Shown: positions 37,533 through 47,578 of the stretch, one piece after another
How positions within the stretch are numbered: position 1 is the stretch's first letter
How the letters are laid out: every line of letters begins with the position of its first letter
Position numbers and translations under genes: made by a program
Assembly: GCF_018024495.1 (NCBI RefSeq)
Contig: NZ_CP071696.1
Coordinates: 2,542,001-2,606,000 of the forward strand
Direction: 5' to 3'
DNA length: 64,000 nt
From: Agromyces archimandritae
GTDB lineage: Bacteria > Actinomycetota > Actinomycetes > Actinomycetales > Microbacteriaceae
The notes under the pieces: model-generated
Database searches by the model: none
Told to the model about the DNA's origin: nothing
Seen by the model: the letters and a program-made list of their open reading frames with translations, nothing else

Positions 37533-39706
37533 CGTCGCTTCCCCGTGCGGGAACGGCCCGCGATCTCGTGCATGAGCTTATTCTGCAGGTCGGCGAGCGG
37601 ATGCCCGGAATCGTCGACGGAGCGGCGCGTCCACACCCCGTCGGCGCCGAGGTGCCAGGAGCTCGTGCCGGCATCCATCGCGAGGTCGAAGAGCGATGCG
37701 ATCTCGGCGAGGTGGCCGGGGTCGGTGAGCCGGACGAGGGCTTCGACGCGCCGGTCGAGGTTGCGGTGCATCATGTCGGCCGAGCCGATGTAGACCTGCG
37801 GATCCCCGCCGCCGGCGAAGGAGAAGACGCGCGAGTGTTCGAGGTAGCGGCCGAGGATCGAGCGCACCCGGATGTTCTCGCTGAGCCCGGGCACGCCCGG
37901 CTTCAGGCTGCAGATGCCCCGCACCCAGACATCCACCGGCACCCCCGCGTTCGAGGCGCGGTACAGGCCGTCGATGATCGCCTCGTCGACCATCGCGTTG
38001 ACCTTGATGCGGATGCCGGCCGGTCGCCCTTCCTCGGCGGCGCGGATCTCGCCGGCGATGAGCTTCAGCAGCCCCTTGCGGAGGTGCAGCGGGGCGACGA
38101 GCAGGCGTTTGAATTTCTTCTCGATGGCATAGCCGGAGAGCTCGTTGAAGAGTCGGGTGAGGTCTTTGCCGACCTGCTCGTCGGCGGTGAGGAGGCCGAG
38201 GTCCTCGTAGCTGCGGCTCGTCTTCGGGTTGTAGTTGCCGGTGCCGATGTGGCTGTAGTGGGCGAGTTCGCCGTGCTCCTGTCGGATGACGAGGGCGAGT
38301 TTGCAGTGCGTCTTCAGCCCGACGAGGCCGTAGACGACGTGCACGCCGGCCTTCTCGAGCTTGCGCGCCCAGCTGATGTTGGCCTGCTCGTCGAAGCGGG
38401 CCTTGATCTCGACGAGGGCGAGCACCTGCTTGCCGGCTTCGGCGGCATCGATGAGGGCTTCGACGATGGGGCTGTCGCCGGAGGTGCGGTACAGGGTCTG
38501 CTTGATGGCGAGCACGTCGGGGTCGGCGGCGGCCTGTTCGAGGAAGGCCTGCACGCTCGTCGCGAACGATTCGTAGGGGTGGTGCAGGAGCACGTCGCGG
38601 CGGCGCACGGCGGCGAACACGTCGGGGCGGATCTTGCCCTCGCCGGGCTGCAGCTGCGCGGCGGTGGCCGGCACGTGCGGCGGGAAGCGGAGTTCGGGCC
38701 GGTCGAGGCGGCCGAGGTCGAAGAGCCCGCCGAGGTCGAGCGGGGCGGGCAGCCGGTAGACCTCCTGCTCGGTGATGTCGAGCTCGCGGACGAGGAGGCC
38801 GAGGGTGACCTCGTCCATGTCGTCGGTGACCTCGAGACGGATCGGGGGGCCGAAACGCCGCCGCAGCAGTTCGCGTTCGAGGGCCTGCAGGAGGTTCTCG
38901 GTCTCGTCCTCCTCGATCTCGACGTCCTCGTTGCGGGTGACGCGGAAGACGTGGTGCTCGATGATCTCCATGCCGGGGAACAGGTCGCCGAGATGGTTGG
39001 CGATGAGTTCCTCGAGGGTGATGTAGCGGGCGTCGACGACGCTTTCGGCGGGGGCGACGCGCACGAAGCGCGGCAGCATCTGCGGCACCTTGACGCGGGC
39101 GAACTCCTGCCGCCCGGTGCGGCTGTTCCGCACGCGCACCGAGAGGTTCAGCGACAGCCCCGAGATGTAGGGGAAGGGGTGGGCCGGGTCGACGGCCAGC
39201 GGCATCAGCACGGGGAAGATCTGGCGTGCGAAGTAGTCGCGCAGGTGCGCGCGCTCGGTCTCGCCGAGTTCGTCCCACGACACGACGCGGATGCCGGCGG
39301 ATGCGAGTGCGGGCTTCAGCCCATCCTGGTAGGCGCGCGCGTGGCGGGCCTGCAGTTCGTGCGCCTTCGCGGAGATGTCGGCGAGGACGTCCAGGGGAGC
39401 CCGGCCGACGTTGGTGGGCACGGCGAGCCCGGTGTCGATGCGGCGCTTCAGCCCGGCGACGCGCACCATGAAGAACTCGTCGAGGTTCGAGGCGAAGAAC
39501 GCCAGGAAGTTGGCCCGTTCGAGCACGGGTACCGTCTCGTCCTCGCCGAGTTCGAGCACGCGCTGGTTGAAGGCGAGCCAGCTGAGCTCGCGGTCGAGGT
39601 AGCGGTCGCTGGCGAGTTCGGGCGCGCCCTCTTCGTCGAGCGGCTCGAAGTCGTCGTCGAAATCGCTCGACGACCGTTCCTCGGTCAGCGGTGAGTCGGC
39701 GGTCAT
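37529..39706 (-). CDS. ppk: Polyphosphate kinase Ppk1
   Basis: This membrane-associated kinase makes polyphosphate from ATP. It is 725 residues. It has the N domain ([19 protein letters not shown]), the head domain, and two phospholipase-D-like catalytic domains containing [21 protein letters not shown] and [20 protein letters not shown] with an active-site His. ATG 39706 is chosen over a start 30 bp upstream on family length; CATGAT lies 6 bp before it. It sits between pst genes and phosphate regulators. Confidence 0.96.
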   Translation of the reverse strand: MTADSPLTEERSSSDFDDDFEPLDEEGAPELASDRYLDRELSWLAFNQRVLELGEDETVPVLERANFLAFFASNLDEFFMVRVAGLKRRIDTGLAVPTNVGRAPLDVLADISAKAHELQARHARAYQDGLKPALASAGIRVVSWDELGETERAHLRDYFARQIFPVLMPLAVDPAHPFPYISGLSLNLSVRVRNSRTGRQEFARVKVPQMLPRFVRVAPAESVVDARYITLEELIANHLGDLFPGMEIIEHHVFRVTRNEDVEIEEDETENLLQALERELLRRRFGPPIRLEVTDDMDEVTLGLLVRELDITEQEVYRLPAPLDLGGLFDLGRLDRPELRFPPHVPATAAQLQPGEGKIRPDVFAAVRRRDVLLHHPYESFATSVQAFLEQAAADPDVLAIKQTLYRTSGDSPIVEALIDAAEAGKQVLALVEIKARFDEQANISWARKLEKAGVHVVYGLVGLKTHCKLALVIRQEHGELAHYSHIGTGNYNPKTSRSYEDLGLLTADEQVGKDLTRLFNELSGYAIEKKFKRLLVAPLHLRKGLLKLIAGEIRAAEEGRPAGIRIKVNAMVDEAIIDGLYRASNAGVPVDVWVRGICSLKPGVPGLSENIRVRSILGRYLEHSRVFSFAGGGDPQVYIGSADMMHRNLDRRVEALVRLTDPGHLAEIASLFDLAMDAGTSSWHLGADGVWTRRSVDDSGHPLADLQNKLMHEIAGRSRTGKRR

Positions 39707-39781
39707 CCACTCATCATGCCAGCGGCCCGCCGACATCGGCAGGGGTCTTCGGCGGGTGCGGATGCCGGGGCGCGCCGCGCC

Positions 39782-40459
39782 TCAGGCGGTGCCGACCTTG
39801 TCGTCGTCCTGCACGTTGAAGCGGTACCCGACGTTGCGCACGGTGCCGATGAGGCTCTCGAGCTCGCCGAGCTTCGCGCGCAGCCGTCGCACGTGCACGT
39901 CGACGGTGCGGGTGCCGCCGAAGTAGTCGTAGCCCCACACTTCGCTCAGCAGTTGTTCGCGGGTGAACACGCGCGAGGGGTGGGCGGCGAGGAAGCGCAG
40001 CAGTTCGAACTCCTTGTACGTGAGGTCGAGGGGCTTGCCGTGCACCTTCGCGGAGTAACTAGCCTCATCGATGACGACGCCGGAGGTCTGGATGCGTTCG
40101 CTGTGCGGCGCGGTCTGCGTGCGGCCGATCGCGAGGCGGATGCGGGCGTCGATCTCGGCGGGGCCGGCCTGTTCGAGGATGACGTCGTCCACGCCCCAGT
40201 CGGGCGTGACCGCGGTCAGGCCCCCCTCGGTGACGACGAGGACGAGCGGCACCGAGAGTCCCGTGGTGCGGAGGATCTGGGCGAGCGCCTTGATGCCGGC
40301 GAGGTTCGTGCGGGCATCCAGCAGCACGAGATCCGATTCGGGGGCGCGCACCAGCTGCTCGGGTGAGGCGGGGATGACGCGCACCCGGTGCGTCAACAGG
40401 GACAGGGCCGGGAGAACGTCGTTGTTCGCGGCCGGCGTCAGGATCAGCAACTGCGCCAC
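39782..40459 (-). CDS. glnR: Nitrogen-regulatory orphan response regulator GlnR
   Basis: This 225-residue OmpR-family protein has a receiver-like domain that is atypical ([31 protein letters not shown]). Its C-terminal winged helix contains [38 protein letters not shown] and [11 protein letters not shown]. GlnR governs glutamine synthetase, ammonium transport and nitrate genes and crosstalks with phosphate control in actinomycetes. The start is GTG 40459 with GGAGG 5 nt upstream; TAGTAT is a plausible -10 about 30 bp upstream. Confidence 0.88.
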   Translation of the reverse strand: MAQLLILTPAANNDVLPALSLLTHRVRVIPASPEQLVRAPESDLVLLDARTNLAGIKALAQILRTTGLSVPLVLVVTEGGLTAVTPDWGVDDVILEQAGPAEIDARIRLAIGRTQTAPHSERIQTSGVVIDEASYSAKVHGKPLDLTYKEFELLRFLAAHPSRVFTREQLLSEVWGYDYFGGTRTVDVHVRRLRAKLGELESLIGTVRNVGYRFNVQDDDKVGTA

Positions 40460-40565
40460 GCGAACCTCCAGCTGGTAGGTGGGGAACATACTACGGGAAC
40501 GCGCGGGCCGCGCCTCGCACGGGCGGGTACGAGACGCACCCCGCCCCGCATGGGAGAATGGCGGG

Positions 40566-40886
40566 GTGACGACGACGGATTCGGCAGCGCCCCGCGGCGG
40601 GCGGCTGGCGACGGGGCTGGTGTGGGCGCTCGCGCTCGCCGGGGCCGCGGTCGTCGTGGGCGTCTCCTATGCGGGCGGGGAGTGGATCGCCGCCGGTCGC
40701 GACCTCGGGATGTACGGGGCGCTCGGCGTGGTCCTGGCGATCACGGTGCTGCTGGCCCTCCTCGTCCAGCTCGTCGCCGGCCCTGCCGGCTACCTGCTGC
40801 GGGCGACGGCGAGCGTGGGCGGTTCGGTCGCGATCATCGCGGTCGGGGCGATCGCGCTGGCCCCTGCGGCCCTCGCGGCGGCGTAG
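40566..40886 (+). CDS. Small three-helix membrane protein, function unknown
   Basis: This 106-residue protein has three hydrophobic segments (for example [20 protein letters not shown] and [20 protein letters not shown]). I recognise no domain. The GTG start lies 5 bp after a GAGAAT -10-like hexamer. It is the first of a row of closely spaced plus-strand genes running to 43854, so it could share transcription with the 38-residue membrane protein and FABP-like genes. Confidence 0.6.
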   Translation: MTTTDSAAPRGGRLATGLVWALALAGAAVVVGVSYAGGEWIAAGRDLGMYGALGVVLAITVLLALLVQLVAGPAGYLLRATASVGGSVAIIAVGAIALAPAALAAA

Positions 40887-40910
40887 TCCGCGGCGGGATA
40901 GACTCTCAGC

Positions 40911-41027
40911 ATGTCTTCCCTCGTCGCGCTCGAACTCTTCTTCATCGGCTTGCTGGGCCTGGCGACCCTCTCCATCCTCTGGATCAGCGGCGTGGTCGTC
41001 TACAAGCTCTTCCGGGGCCAGCGCTAA
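40911..41027 (+). CDS. 38-residue single-span membrane protein
   Basis: ATG at 40911 opens a 38-codon frame with a hydrophobic core (FFIGLLGLATLSILWISG) and a basic end VYKLFRGQR. TAGACT (40899-40904) is 6 bp before the ATG, a typical leaderless promoter, and the stop is 3 bp before the next gene. Codon use matches the neighbours. Function unknown; it is too short for most gene finders. Confidence 0.6.
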   Translation: MSSLVALELFFIGLLGLATLSILWISGVVVYKLFRGQR

Positions 41028-41030
41028 GCG

Positions 41031-41657
41031 ATGATCGAGCTGCCCGTCGATCTGCCGGCCGAGCTCGTCCCGCTCTCCTGGCTCATCGGAGTGTGGGAGG
41101 GCACGGGCGTCATCGACTACGCGATCGACGAGGGCGTGCACGTCACCCGCGAGTTCGGGCAGCGGCTGAGCTTCGGCCATGACGGTCTGCCGTATCTGAA
41201 CTACACCTCCTCGGCCTGGCTGCTGCCGGCCGACGGCGAGGGCGGCGCCGATGCCGAGCCCGAGCCCCTCGGCGGTGAAACGGGGTACTGGCGCCTCGAC
41301 CGCCCGCTCGAGGCCGGCGACCCCGGCCCCGGCATGCTCCCCGCCCGCGGCGAGCGCCCCTATCCCGACGCCGAGTCGGTCGAGCGGCTCCGCAACGCCG
41401 ACGGCGGCTTCGACCTCCAGGTGCAGATCGTCCAGCCGGGCGGGGTCGGCGAGCTGTACCTCGGCCAGGTGAAGGGCCCGCGCATCGACCTGGCGACGGA
41501 TGCCGTCATGCGCGCCCCCGGTGCGAAGGAGTACGCGGCGGCCAGCCGCCTCTACGGCCTCGTGGACGGGCATCTCCTGTGGGCGTGGGACATGGCCGCG
41601 CTCGGCAACCCGCTCGTCAGCCACGCATCCGCCCGCCTCGCGAAGGCCGCCGGATGA
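41031..41657 (+). CDS. FABP/nitrobindin-like heme-binding beta-barrel protein
   Basis: This 208-residue protein carries the THAP4/nitrobindin signature IGVWEGTG near residue 17, the glycine motif of a ten-stranded barrel. The C-terminal KEYAAASRLYGLVDGHLLWAWDMAALG is typical of the actinobacterial DUF1794 group. Relatives bind heme and isomerise peroxynitrite; that activity is known only for some. An insertion (about 65-110) is rich in acidic residues. It overlaps the YgfZ gene by 4 bp. Confidence 0.88.
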   Translation: MIELPVDLPAELVPLSWLIGVWEGTGVIDYAIDEGVHVTREFGQRLSFGHDGLPYLNYTSSAWLLPADGEGGADAEPEPLGGETGYWRLDRPLEAGDPGPGMLPARGERPYPDAESVERLRNADGGFDLQVQIVQPGGVGELYLGQVKGPRIDLATDAVMRAPGAKEYAAASRLYGLVDGHLLWAWDMAALGNPLVSHASARLAKAAG

Positions 41658-42781
41658 CCGCCTCCCCGCTCCTGTCCGTCCCCGGCGCCGTGCCCGCCGA
41701 GGGTCGCGACGCCGGCATCGCCGCCCACTACGGCAACCCGCTCGTCGAACAGCGCGAGCTCGAGGCCGGGCGGGCGATCGTCGATCTCTCGAATCGGGGC
41801 GTCGTCGCCGTGAGCGGCCCCGACCGCCTCGGCTGGCTGCACTCCATGGCGAGCCAGGCCCTCCAGCACCTCGCGCCCGGCGAGAGCGCCGAGGCGCTCT
41901 TCCTCGACGCCAACGGGCACGTCGAGCACGCCGTGCACCTCGTCGACGACGGCGAGACCGCCTGGCTCGTCGTCGAAGGCTCCGAAGCGGCGGCGCTCGC
42001 CGGCTTCCTCGACCGGATGCGGTTCATGCTGCGCGTCGAGGTCGCCGACCGCAGCGCCGAGTTCGCCGTGATCGGCGGCTTCGGCGACGCCCTCGCCCAG
42101 GCCCCGGCCGGGGCCGCACCCGACTGGGCCGACCCGTGGGCCGCGCTGCAGCGCGGCGGCCACCAGTACGCCCGCGAGGCGGAGCATCCGGCATCCGCAT
42201 GGCGCTGGCGCGAACGCATCGTCCCCGCCGCCGCGCTCGACGGGCTCGCCGCCGAGGCCGCGGCCGGGCGTGTGCGGCTCGCCGGCACGCTCGCCCTCGA
42301 AGCGCTCCGGATCGCCGCGTGGCGGCCCCGCCTGGCCGCCGAGGTCGACGAGAAGACCGTGCCGCACGAGCTCGACTGGCTGCGCAGCGCCGTCGACCTC
42401 GGCAAGGGCTGCTACAAGGGCCAGGAGACCGTCGCGAAAGTGCTGAATCTCGGCCGGCCGCCGCGCAGGCTCGTCATGCTGCACCTCGACGGCAGCGACA
42501 CGATCCTGCCGGAGCCGGGCGACGCGGTCGTCGCGCTGAAGGATCAGGGCGACGGGGAGCCGGAGCGGCGCACGGTCGGCCGGGTGACGAGCGCCGGCAT
42601 GCACCACGAACTCGGGCCGATCGCGCTCGCCGTCGTCAAGCGCGCCGTGCCCGCCGGCCTCGAACTCATCGTCGAAGCGCACGGCGTCGACGTCGCCGCC
42701 GCCCAGCAGGAGATCGTCCCGGCCGACGCGGCATCGGCCGTCGACGTGCCGCGCATCCCGCGCCTCGGCCCGCGGGCGTGA
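41654..42781 (+). CDS. Folate-binding YgfZ/GcvT-like protein
   Basis: This 375-residue protein has a GcvT-like fold with the YgfZ hallmark KGCYKGQET (Lys-Gly-Cys-Tyr-x-Gly-Gln-Glu) around residue 255. N-terminal RAIVDLSNRGVVAVSGPDRL is typical. YgfZ supports Fe-S cluster protein maturation with folate. It is cytoplasmic. ATG overlaps the FABP stop; its own stop overlaps the GTG of the FUSC gene, indicating one operon. Confidence 0.88.
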   Translation: MTASPLLSVPGAVPAEGRDAGIAAHYGNPLVEQRELEAGRAIVDLSNRGVVAVSGPDRLGWLHSMASQALQHLAPGESAEALFLDANGHVEHAVHLVDDGETAWLVVEGSEAAALAGFLDRMRFMLRVEVADRSAEFAVIGGFGDALAQAPAGAAPDWADPWAALQRGGHQYAREAEHPASAWRWRERIVPAAALDGLAAEAAAGRVRLAGTLALEALRIAAWRPRLAAEVDEKTVPHELDWLRSAVDLGKGCYKGQETVAKVLNLGRPPRRLVMLHLDGSDTILPEPGDAVVALKDQGDGEPERRTVGRVTSAGMHHELGPIALAVVKRAVPAGLELIVEAHGVDVAAAQQEIVPADAASAVDVPRIPRLGPRA

Positions 42782-43854
42782 GGCGCGTGAGCCCGGCGCC
42801 CGCACTCGCGTCCGGGTGGCGGCGTCTCGTCGAATCGACCCCGGGGATCGTGCAGATCTCGGTGACGGCGCTGGCCTCATGGGCGTTCGCACACTACGTG
42901 CTCGGCCATCCGTACCCGATCATCGCGGCCGTCGTCGCGATCACCGCGCTCGGCTTCGTCGCGGACACGCGGCCTCTGCGCGTGCTCGAGACGGTCGCGG
43001 GCATGACCCTCGGCATCGCCCTCGCCGAGCTCCTCCTCATCGCCTTCGGCCCGGGCGTCGTGCAGTACGCCGTCGCGCTCGTCCTCACCCTTTCGGTGGC
43101 GCGCTTCGTCTCGGCGACGCCGGGCTTCGCGATCTCGGCGGCCGTGCAGTGCACCCTCGTCATGATCATGCCGGCGCCCGACGGGGGGCCGTTCACGCGC
43201 ACGATCGACGCCCTGATCGGCGGTGCGGCGGCCCTCGCGGCGACCGCCCTCATCCCGCGCGATGCGGGACGGGCGGCGATGCGAGCCGGCCGGCGGCTCA
43301 TCGGCGAGCATGCGGCGGTGCTCGATGCCCTCGCGGATGCCCTGGCGCACGGCGACGCGCCCGCCGTCGAAGCGGTGCTCGAACGGGCCCGCACGATCGA
43401 CGCCGCGGTCGAGTCATGGCGGACGGCGGTGGATTCCGGCATCGCGATCGCCCGGGTGTCGCCGTTCGCGAGGCGCCGCCGCTTCGACCTCGAACGCCAG
43501 CGCGGCATGCTGACGGCGATGGATCTCGCCACCCGCAATCTGCGCGTGGTCGCCCGCCGATCCGCCTGGGCGGCGCGCGAGGGAATCCCGAAACCCGAAC
43601 TCGGCGACCTCGTCGGCCGGGTCGGGCTCGTCGCCGGCATCCTCGCCGACTCCCTCGACGACGTCTCGCTCGCGGCCGTTGCCCGGCAGTCGCTCTCCGA
43701 GATCGCCAAGCACCTCGACCCGGGCCGCATGCTGCCGGCCGAGGCGATCGCGGAGCAGAACGTCGTGCACGCGCTCCGGCCCTACACGGTCGACCTGCTG
43801 CAGGCGACCGGCCTCGGCATCGACGAGGCCAGGGGGCGGCTCGCCCCGCTCTGA
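42778..43854 (+). CDS. FUSC-family inner membrane protein
   Basis: This 358-residue protein has about six membrane helices in the first 160 residues (such as GIVQISVTALASWAFAHYVL) and a cytoplasmic helical C-terminal domain. It resembles fusaric-acid-resistance/YccS-type aromatic acid exporters. GTG 42778 overlaps the YgfZ stop; GTG 42787 is an alternative. It converges on the methyltransferase gene with only 5 bp between stops. Confidence 0.82.
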   Translation: MRRVSPAPALASGWRRLVESTPGIVQISVTALASWAFAHYVLGHPYPIIAAVVAITALGFVADTRPLRVLETVAGMTLGIALAELLLIAFGPGVVQYAVALVLTLSVARFVSATPGFAISAAVQCTLVMIMPAPDGGPFTRTIDALIGGAAALAATALIPRDAGRAAMRAGRRLIGEHAAVLDALADALAHGDAPAVEAVLERARTIDAAVESWRTAVDSGIAIARVSPFARRRRFDLERQRGMLTAMDLATRNLRVVARRSAWAAREGIPKPELGDLVGRVGLVAGILADSLDDVSLAAVARQSLSEIAKHLDPGRMLPAEAIAEQNVVHALRPYTVDLLQATGLGIDEARGRLAPL

Positions 43855-43859
43855 CGCGA

Positions 43860-44666
43860 TCAGCCCGGCGCGACCGCCGACCACGCGACGGTGAGCTCGC
43901 CGAGCCTGGCGCGCCGGCGCGGCCCGAGCAGCGGCCAGCCCTCGCGGCGCAGCGCGTCGACGGTCGCGATCCACCGCTGCGAGGCGCCGTACACCGAGAG
44001 CGGCGCGTGATGCATCCACGCCCGGTCGAGGGCGGTGAGGAAGGTATGGACGGCCTCGCCGGGCACATTGCGGTGGATGAGCGCCTTCGGCAGCCGCTCG
44101 GCGACGATCGAGGGGCGCTCCAGGCCCTCGAGGCGCAGGCTCACGCTGAGCGCGCGCGGGCCGGCGGCGGTCACCGCAACCCAGGCGGCGACCCGGCCGA
44201 GCTCGTCGCAGGTGCCCTCGACGAGCAGCCCGCCCGGCTGCAGGGCGGCCGTCATCCGCTCCCACGCGGCCGGCACCTCGTGCTCCTCGTACTGGCGGAG
44301 CACGTTGAAGGCGCGCACGATCGCCGGCCGCCGCCCGCCGGTGGGCAGTTCGAAGCCGCCGAGGCCGAACCGAACGGCGGCGTCGGCGGCGAAGCCCGTG
44401 CCGCCCTCGCGCACCAGGGCGAGCTGTTCGCGGGCGCGGGCGACGCGACCCGGGTCGATCTCGAGCCCGAGCACCTCCGCGTCCGCACGGCGGAGCGCGA
44501 GCCGCCGGTGCAGTTCGAGCACGGTCACGGCGCTCGCCCCGTAGCCGAGATCCACGACGAAGGGGTCGTCGGCCCGGCGCAGCACGGCCGAGTCGGCGAT
44601 CCAGCGGTCGACGCGTCTGAGACGATTCGTGTTCGTCGTTCCGCGGGTGAGTCGGCCGATGGGCAT
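43860..44666 (-). CDS. Class I SAM-dependent methyltransferase-like protein
   Basis: This 268-residue protein has the Rossmann SAM motif DPFVVDLGYGASAVTVLELH near residue 35 and an acidic follow-on motif LGLEIDPGRV. The rest (IVRAFNVLRQYEEHEV; LVEGTCDELGR) is a conserved actinobacterial family of unknown substrate. It is divergent from gpmA and appears monocistronic. Confidence 0.8.
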   Translation of the reverse strand: MPIGRLTRGTTNTNRLRRVDRWIADSAVLRRADDPFVVDLGYGASAVTVLELHRRLALRRADAEVLGLEIDPGRVARAREQLALVREGGTGFAADAAVRFGLGGFELPTGGRRPAIVRAFNVLRQYEEHEVPAAWERMTAALQPGGLLVEGTCDELGRVAAWVAVTAAGPRALSVSLRLEGLERPSIVAERLPKALIHRNVPGEAVHTFLTALDRAWMHHAPLSVYGASQRWIATVDALRREGWPLLGPRRRARLGELTVAWSAVAPG

Positions 44667-44752
44667 CCGAGCATTCTCACAAGCGGCCGCCGAACGTTTC
44701 CTGAAGAGACGCGGGCGCGGGGCCGAAGCGGCCGCGCCGATAGGCTGGGAGC

Positions 44753-45499
44753 ATGTCGTACACCCTCGTGCTGCTCCGCCACGGCAACAGCGAATGGAAC
44801 CGCAAGAACCTCTTCACCGGCTGGGTCGACGTGCGCCTCAGCGAGCAGGGGGTGGAGGAGGCGAAGCGTGCCGGCGAGCTCCTGGCCGAATCGGGCCTCC
44901 TGCCCGACGTGCTGCACACCTCGGTGCTGACCCGGGCCATCCAGACGGCGAACCTCGCGCTCGACGTCGCCGACCGGGCGTGGATCCCGGTGCGGCGCTC
45001 GTGGCGGCTGAACGAGCGGCACTACGGCGCCCTGCAGGGCCTCGACAAGGCCGACACGCTCGAGAAGTACGGCCCCGAGCAGTTCCAGACCTGGCGGCGC
45101 TCCTTCGACACGCCCCCGCCGCCGCTCGCCGACGACAGCGAATGGTCCCAGGCCGGCGACCCGCGCTACGCGCTGCTCTCCGACGACGAGCTGCCCCGCA
45201 CCGAGGCGCTCGTGAACGTCATCGAGCGGCTCCTGCCGTACTGGCAGGACGACATCATCCCCGACCTCGCCGACGGCAAGACGGTGCTCGTCACCGCGCA
45301 CGGCAATTCGCTGCGCGCGCTCGTCAAGCACCTCGACGGCATCTCCGACGAGGCGATCGCCGAGCTGAACATCCCCACGGGCATCCCGCTCGTCTACCGC
45401 CTCGGCGACGACTTCCGCCCCGAGGGCCCGGGCCGGTACCTCGACCCCGAGGCCGCTGCGGCCGGCGCAGCCGCGGTCGCCGCCCAGGGCGAGAAGTAG
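44753..45499 (+). CDS. gpmA: 2,3-bisphosphoglycerate-dependent phosphoglycerate mutase GpmA
   Basis: This glycolytic enzyme interconverts 3- and 2-phosphoglycerate. At 248 residues it has [18 protein letters not shown] with the phosphorylated His near residue 10, [20 protein letters not shown] near 85, and a second His in [23 protein letters not shown] lies 6 bp before ATG (leaderless-type). It converges on phoU with a terminator hairpin between. Confidence 0.97.
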   Translation: MSYTLVLLRHGNSEWNRKNLFTGWVDVRLSEQGVEEAKRAGELLAESGLLPDVLHTSVLTRAIQTANLALDVADRAWIPVRRSWRLNERHYGALQGLDKADTLEKYGPEQFQTWRRSFDTPPPPLADDSEWSQAGDPRYALLSDDELPRTEALVNVIERLLPYWQDDIIPDLADGKTVLVTAHGNSLRALVKHLDGISDEAIAELNIPTGIPLVYRLGDDFRPEGPGRYLDPEAAAAGAAAVAAQGEK

Positions 45500-45506
45500 G
45501 GGTCGG

Positions 45507-45528
45507 CGGCGCCCGCTCCCGGGCGCCG
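45507..45528. terminator. Bidirectional hairpin terminator between gpmA and phoU
   Basis: CGGCGCCCG, loop CTCC and CGGGCGCCG form a perfect 9-bp stem in the 48-bp gap between convergent stops. Confidence 0.6.
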
Positions 45529-45547
45529 CGCGATCCGCCCAGCCGGC

Positions 45548-46201
45548 TCAGGCGTCGTCGGGCACCCAGTCGCCGGTCGCGAGGTACTGCACCTTCTTCG
45601 CGATCGAGACGGCGTGATCGGCGAATCGCTCGTGGTAGCGGCTCGCGAGGGTCGCGTCGACGGTGTCGACGGCCTCGCCCTTCCAGGTCTCGCCGAGCAC
45701 CTTGTCGAAGACGTCGAGGTGCAGGGCGTCGATCTCGTCGTCCTCGTTGCGGATCTCCTCGGCGAGCTTCACGTCCTCGGTGCGCAGCAGCTCGACGAGC
45801 TTGCGCGCGATCTCGACGTCGAGCCGGCCCATCTCGGCGAAGGTCGGCCTGAGCGTCTTCGGCACGACCTTGTCGGGGAAGCGGTACCGGGCGAGCTGCG
45901 AGATGTGCGTCGACATGTCGCCCATGCGCTCGAGCGAGGCGCTGATGCGTAGCGCGCTCACGACGATCCGCAGGTCACGGGCGACGGGCTGCTGCCTGGC
46001 GAGGATCGTGATCGCGAGCTCGTCGAGGGCGACGGCCCGGGCGTCGATGCGGTCGTCGTCGGCGATGACCTCCTCGGCGAGACCGACGTCGGACTCGTTG
46101 AAGGCGCGGGTGGCCTTGTCGATCGAGTTCGCCACGAGTTCGGCGATCTCGACGAGACGCTCCTGCACCTCGGCGAGCTCCTGCTGGAACACTTCACGCA
46201 T
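45548..46201 (-). CDS. phoU: Phosphate signalling protein PhoU
   Basis: This 217-residue all-helical protein with two three-helix bundles links PstB to the histidine kinase and restrains the phosphate response. Metal-binding patterns ERMGDMSTHISQLA and the matching second-repeat ERFADHAVSIAKKVQYL are visible. It is divergent from senX3 across a 177-bp region with PHO-box-like repeats. Confidence 0.95.
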   Translation of the reverse strand: MREVFQQELAEVQERLVEIAELVANSIDKATRAFNESDVGLAEEVIADDDRIDARAVALDELAITILARQQPVARDLRIVVSALRISASLERMGDMSTHISQLARYRFPDKVVPKTLRPTFAEMGRLDVEIARKLVELLRTEDVKLAEEIRNEDDEIDALHLDVFDKVLGETWKGEAVDTVDATLASRYHERFADHAVSIAKKVQYLATGDWVPDDA

Positions 46202-46278
46202 CGTCTCTCACGTCCTTCTTCCGTTCCGCGGCGCGGTCGAGCCCCGCACGGGGCGGTCCGGCCATCCTCCCGGCGCAA

Positions 46279-46307
46279 GGTGAACAGCGGGTGCCGGGAT
46301 GGCGAAC
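46279..46307. promoter_or_regulatory. PHO-box-like 11-bp repeats between phoU and senX3
   Basis: GGTGAAC (46279), GGTGCCG (46290) and GGCGAAC (46301) are spaced exactly 11 bp apart in the same orientation, matching the repeat period and core of the pstS site. Their location between divergent phoU and senX3 fits feedback control by RegX3. Confidence 0.55.
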
Positions 46308-46378
46308 ACTGTCTAACGTAGCGCCGGACGGGGCCTTTCCGGCCGGTGACGGGCAGGGCGCCTGGTTATGGTTGAGCC

Positions 46379-47578
46379 ATGGACTCCACCTGGTTGGTGC
46401 TGGCCGCGCTGGCACTCGGCCTCTTCGTGGGCTCCGCGTTCGTGGTCGTGCTGCACATGGCGGAGCTGCGCGGCAGCAATGCCGTGAAGGTCGTGAACCC
46501 CGTGGTGCCCGATGGGGTGGATCAGGTGCTCGACGCGCTCGACTCCGCCGGCCTCGTGCTCGACCCGTCGAACAACGTCTTGCGCGCATCGCCGGGGGCG
46601 CTCGCGATGGGGATCGTGCGCAATCAGGCGGTCGTGCATCCCGAGCTTCTCGAACTCGTCGACCGGGTGCGGCGCACGGGCGAGCCGGAGAACGCGGAGC
46701 TGCAGCTCGCGCGCGGGCCGTTCGCCGATGCGCCCATGCTGCTGAGCGTGCAGCTCGCCCGCCTCGGCACCAGGTTCGTGCTGCTGCTGGCCGAGGACCG
46801 CACTGAAGCGCAGCGCCTCGACGAGGTGCGCCGCGACTTCGTCGCGAACATCTCGCACGAGCTGAAGACCCCGATCGCCTCGGTGAGCCTGCTGGCCGAG
46901 GCGATCGACTCGGCAGCCGACGATCCCGAGCAGGTGCGCCGCTTCGCCGAGCGGCTCGGCGCCGAGGCCGGGCGCCTCGCGCGCATCACGAACGAGGTCA
47001 TCGAGCTCTCGCGGCTGCAGGCCAGCGAGGCGGTGAACGCACCGCGCCTCGTCGACGTCGATGAGGTCGTGGCCGCTGCGGTGGATCAGAACCGCGTCGT
47101 GGCCGGGGCGAAGCACGTCGAGGTCGCCGTGCGTGCGAAGACCGGCGCCCGCGTCTACGGCGACCCGGCGCTGTTGTCGGTGGCCGTGCACAATCTCGTC
47201 GCCAATGCGATCGCGTATTCCGAGGAGGGCGGCCGGGTAGGCGTCGGGGTGACCGCCTCGGGCGGCGCGGTCGAGATCGCCGTCACCGACCAGGGCGTCG
47301 GCATCGAGCCGGCCGAGCTCGATCGCGTGTTCGAACGCTTCTACCGGGTGGATCAGGCCCGGGCCCGCAACACCGGCGGTTCGGGGCTGGGGCTCGCGAT
47401 CGTGAAGCACACGGTGCAGAACCACGGCGGCGATGTGCGCGTGTGGTCCCAGCCCGGCCGCGGCTCGACCTTCACCGTCCGCCTGCCCGAGGCCGAGGAG
47501 CCGCCGGAGGCCGAAGCACCCGCAGACCCGGCATCCGACCCGGCATCCGCCGCAGAACCCGAGGAGACCCGCCAGTGA
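46379..47578 (+). CDS. senX3: Sensor histidine kinase SenX3
   Basis: This 399-residue phosphate-sensing kinase has an N-terminal membrane helix pair region (about 1-30), a PAS-like segment (about 40-140), HisKA with RRDFVANISHELKTPIASV, and HATPase_c with N-box VHNLVANAIAYSEEG, TDQGVGIEPAEL and GGSGLGLAIVK. The acidic tail is rich in Glu/Pro/Ala. TATGGT is 6 bp before ATG. It overlaps regX3 by 4 bp. Confidence 0.93.
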   Translation: MDSTWLVLAALALGLFVGSAFVVVLHMAELRGSNAVKVVNPVVPDGVDQVLDALDSAGLVLDPSNNVLRASPGALAMGIVRNQAVVHPELLELVDRVRRTGEPENAELQLARGPFADAPMLLSVQLARLGTRFVLLLAEDRTEAQRLDEVRRDFVANISHELKTPIASVSLLAEAIDSAADDPEQVRRFAERLGAEAGRLARITNEVIELSRLQASEAVNAPRLVDVDEVVAAAVDQNRVVAGAKHVEVAVRAKTGARVYGDPALLSVAVHNLVANAIAYSEEGGRVGVGVTASGGAVEIAVTDQGVGIEPAELDRVFERFYRVDQARARNTGGSGLGLAIVKHTVQNHGGDVRVWSQPGRGSTFTVRLPEAEEPPEAEAPADPASDPASAAEPEETRQ

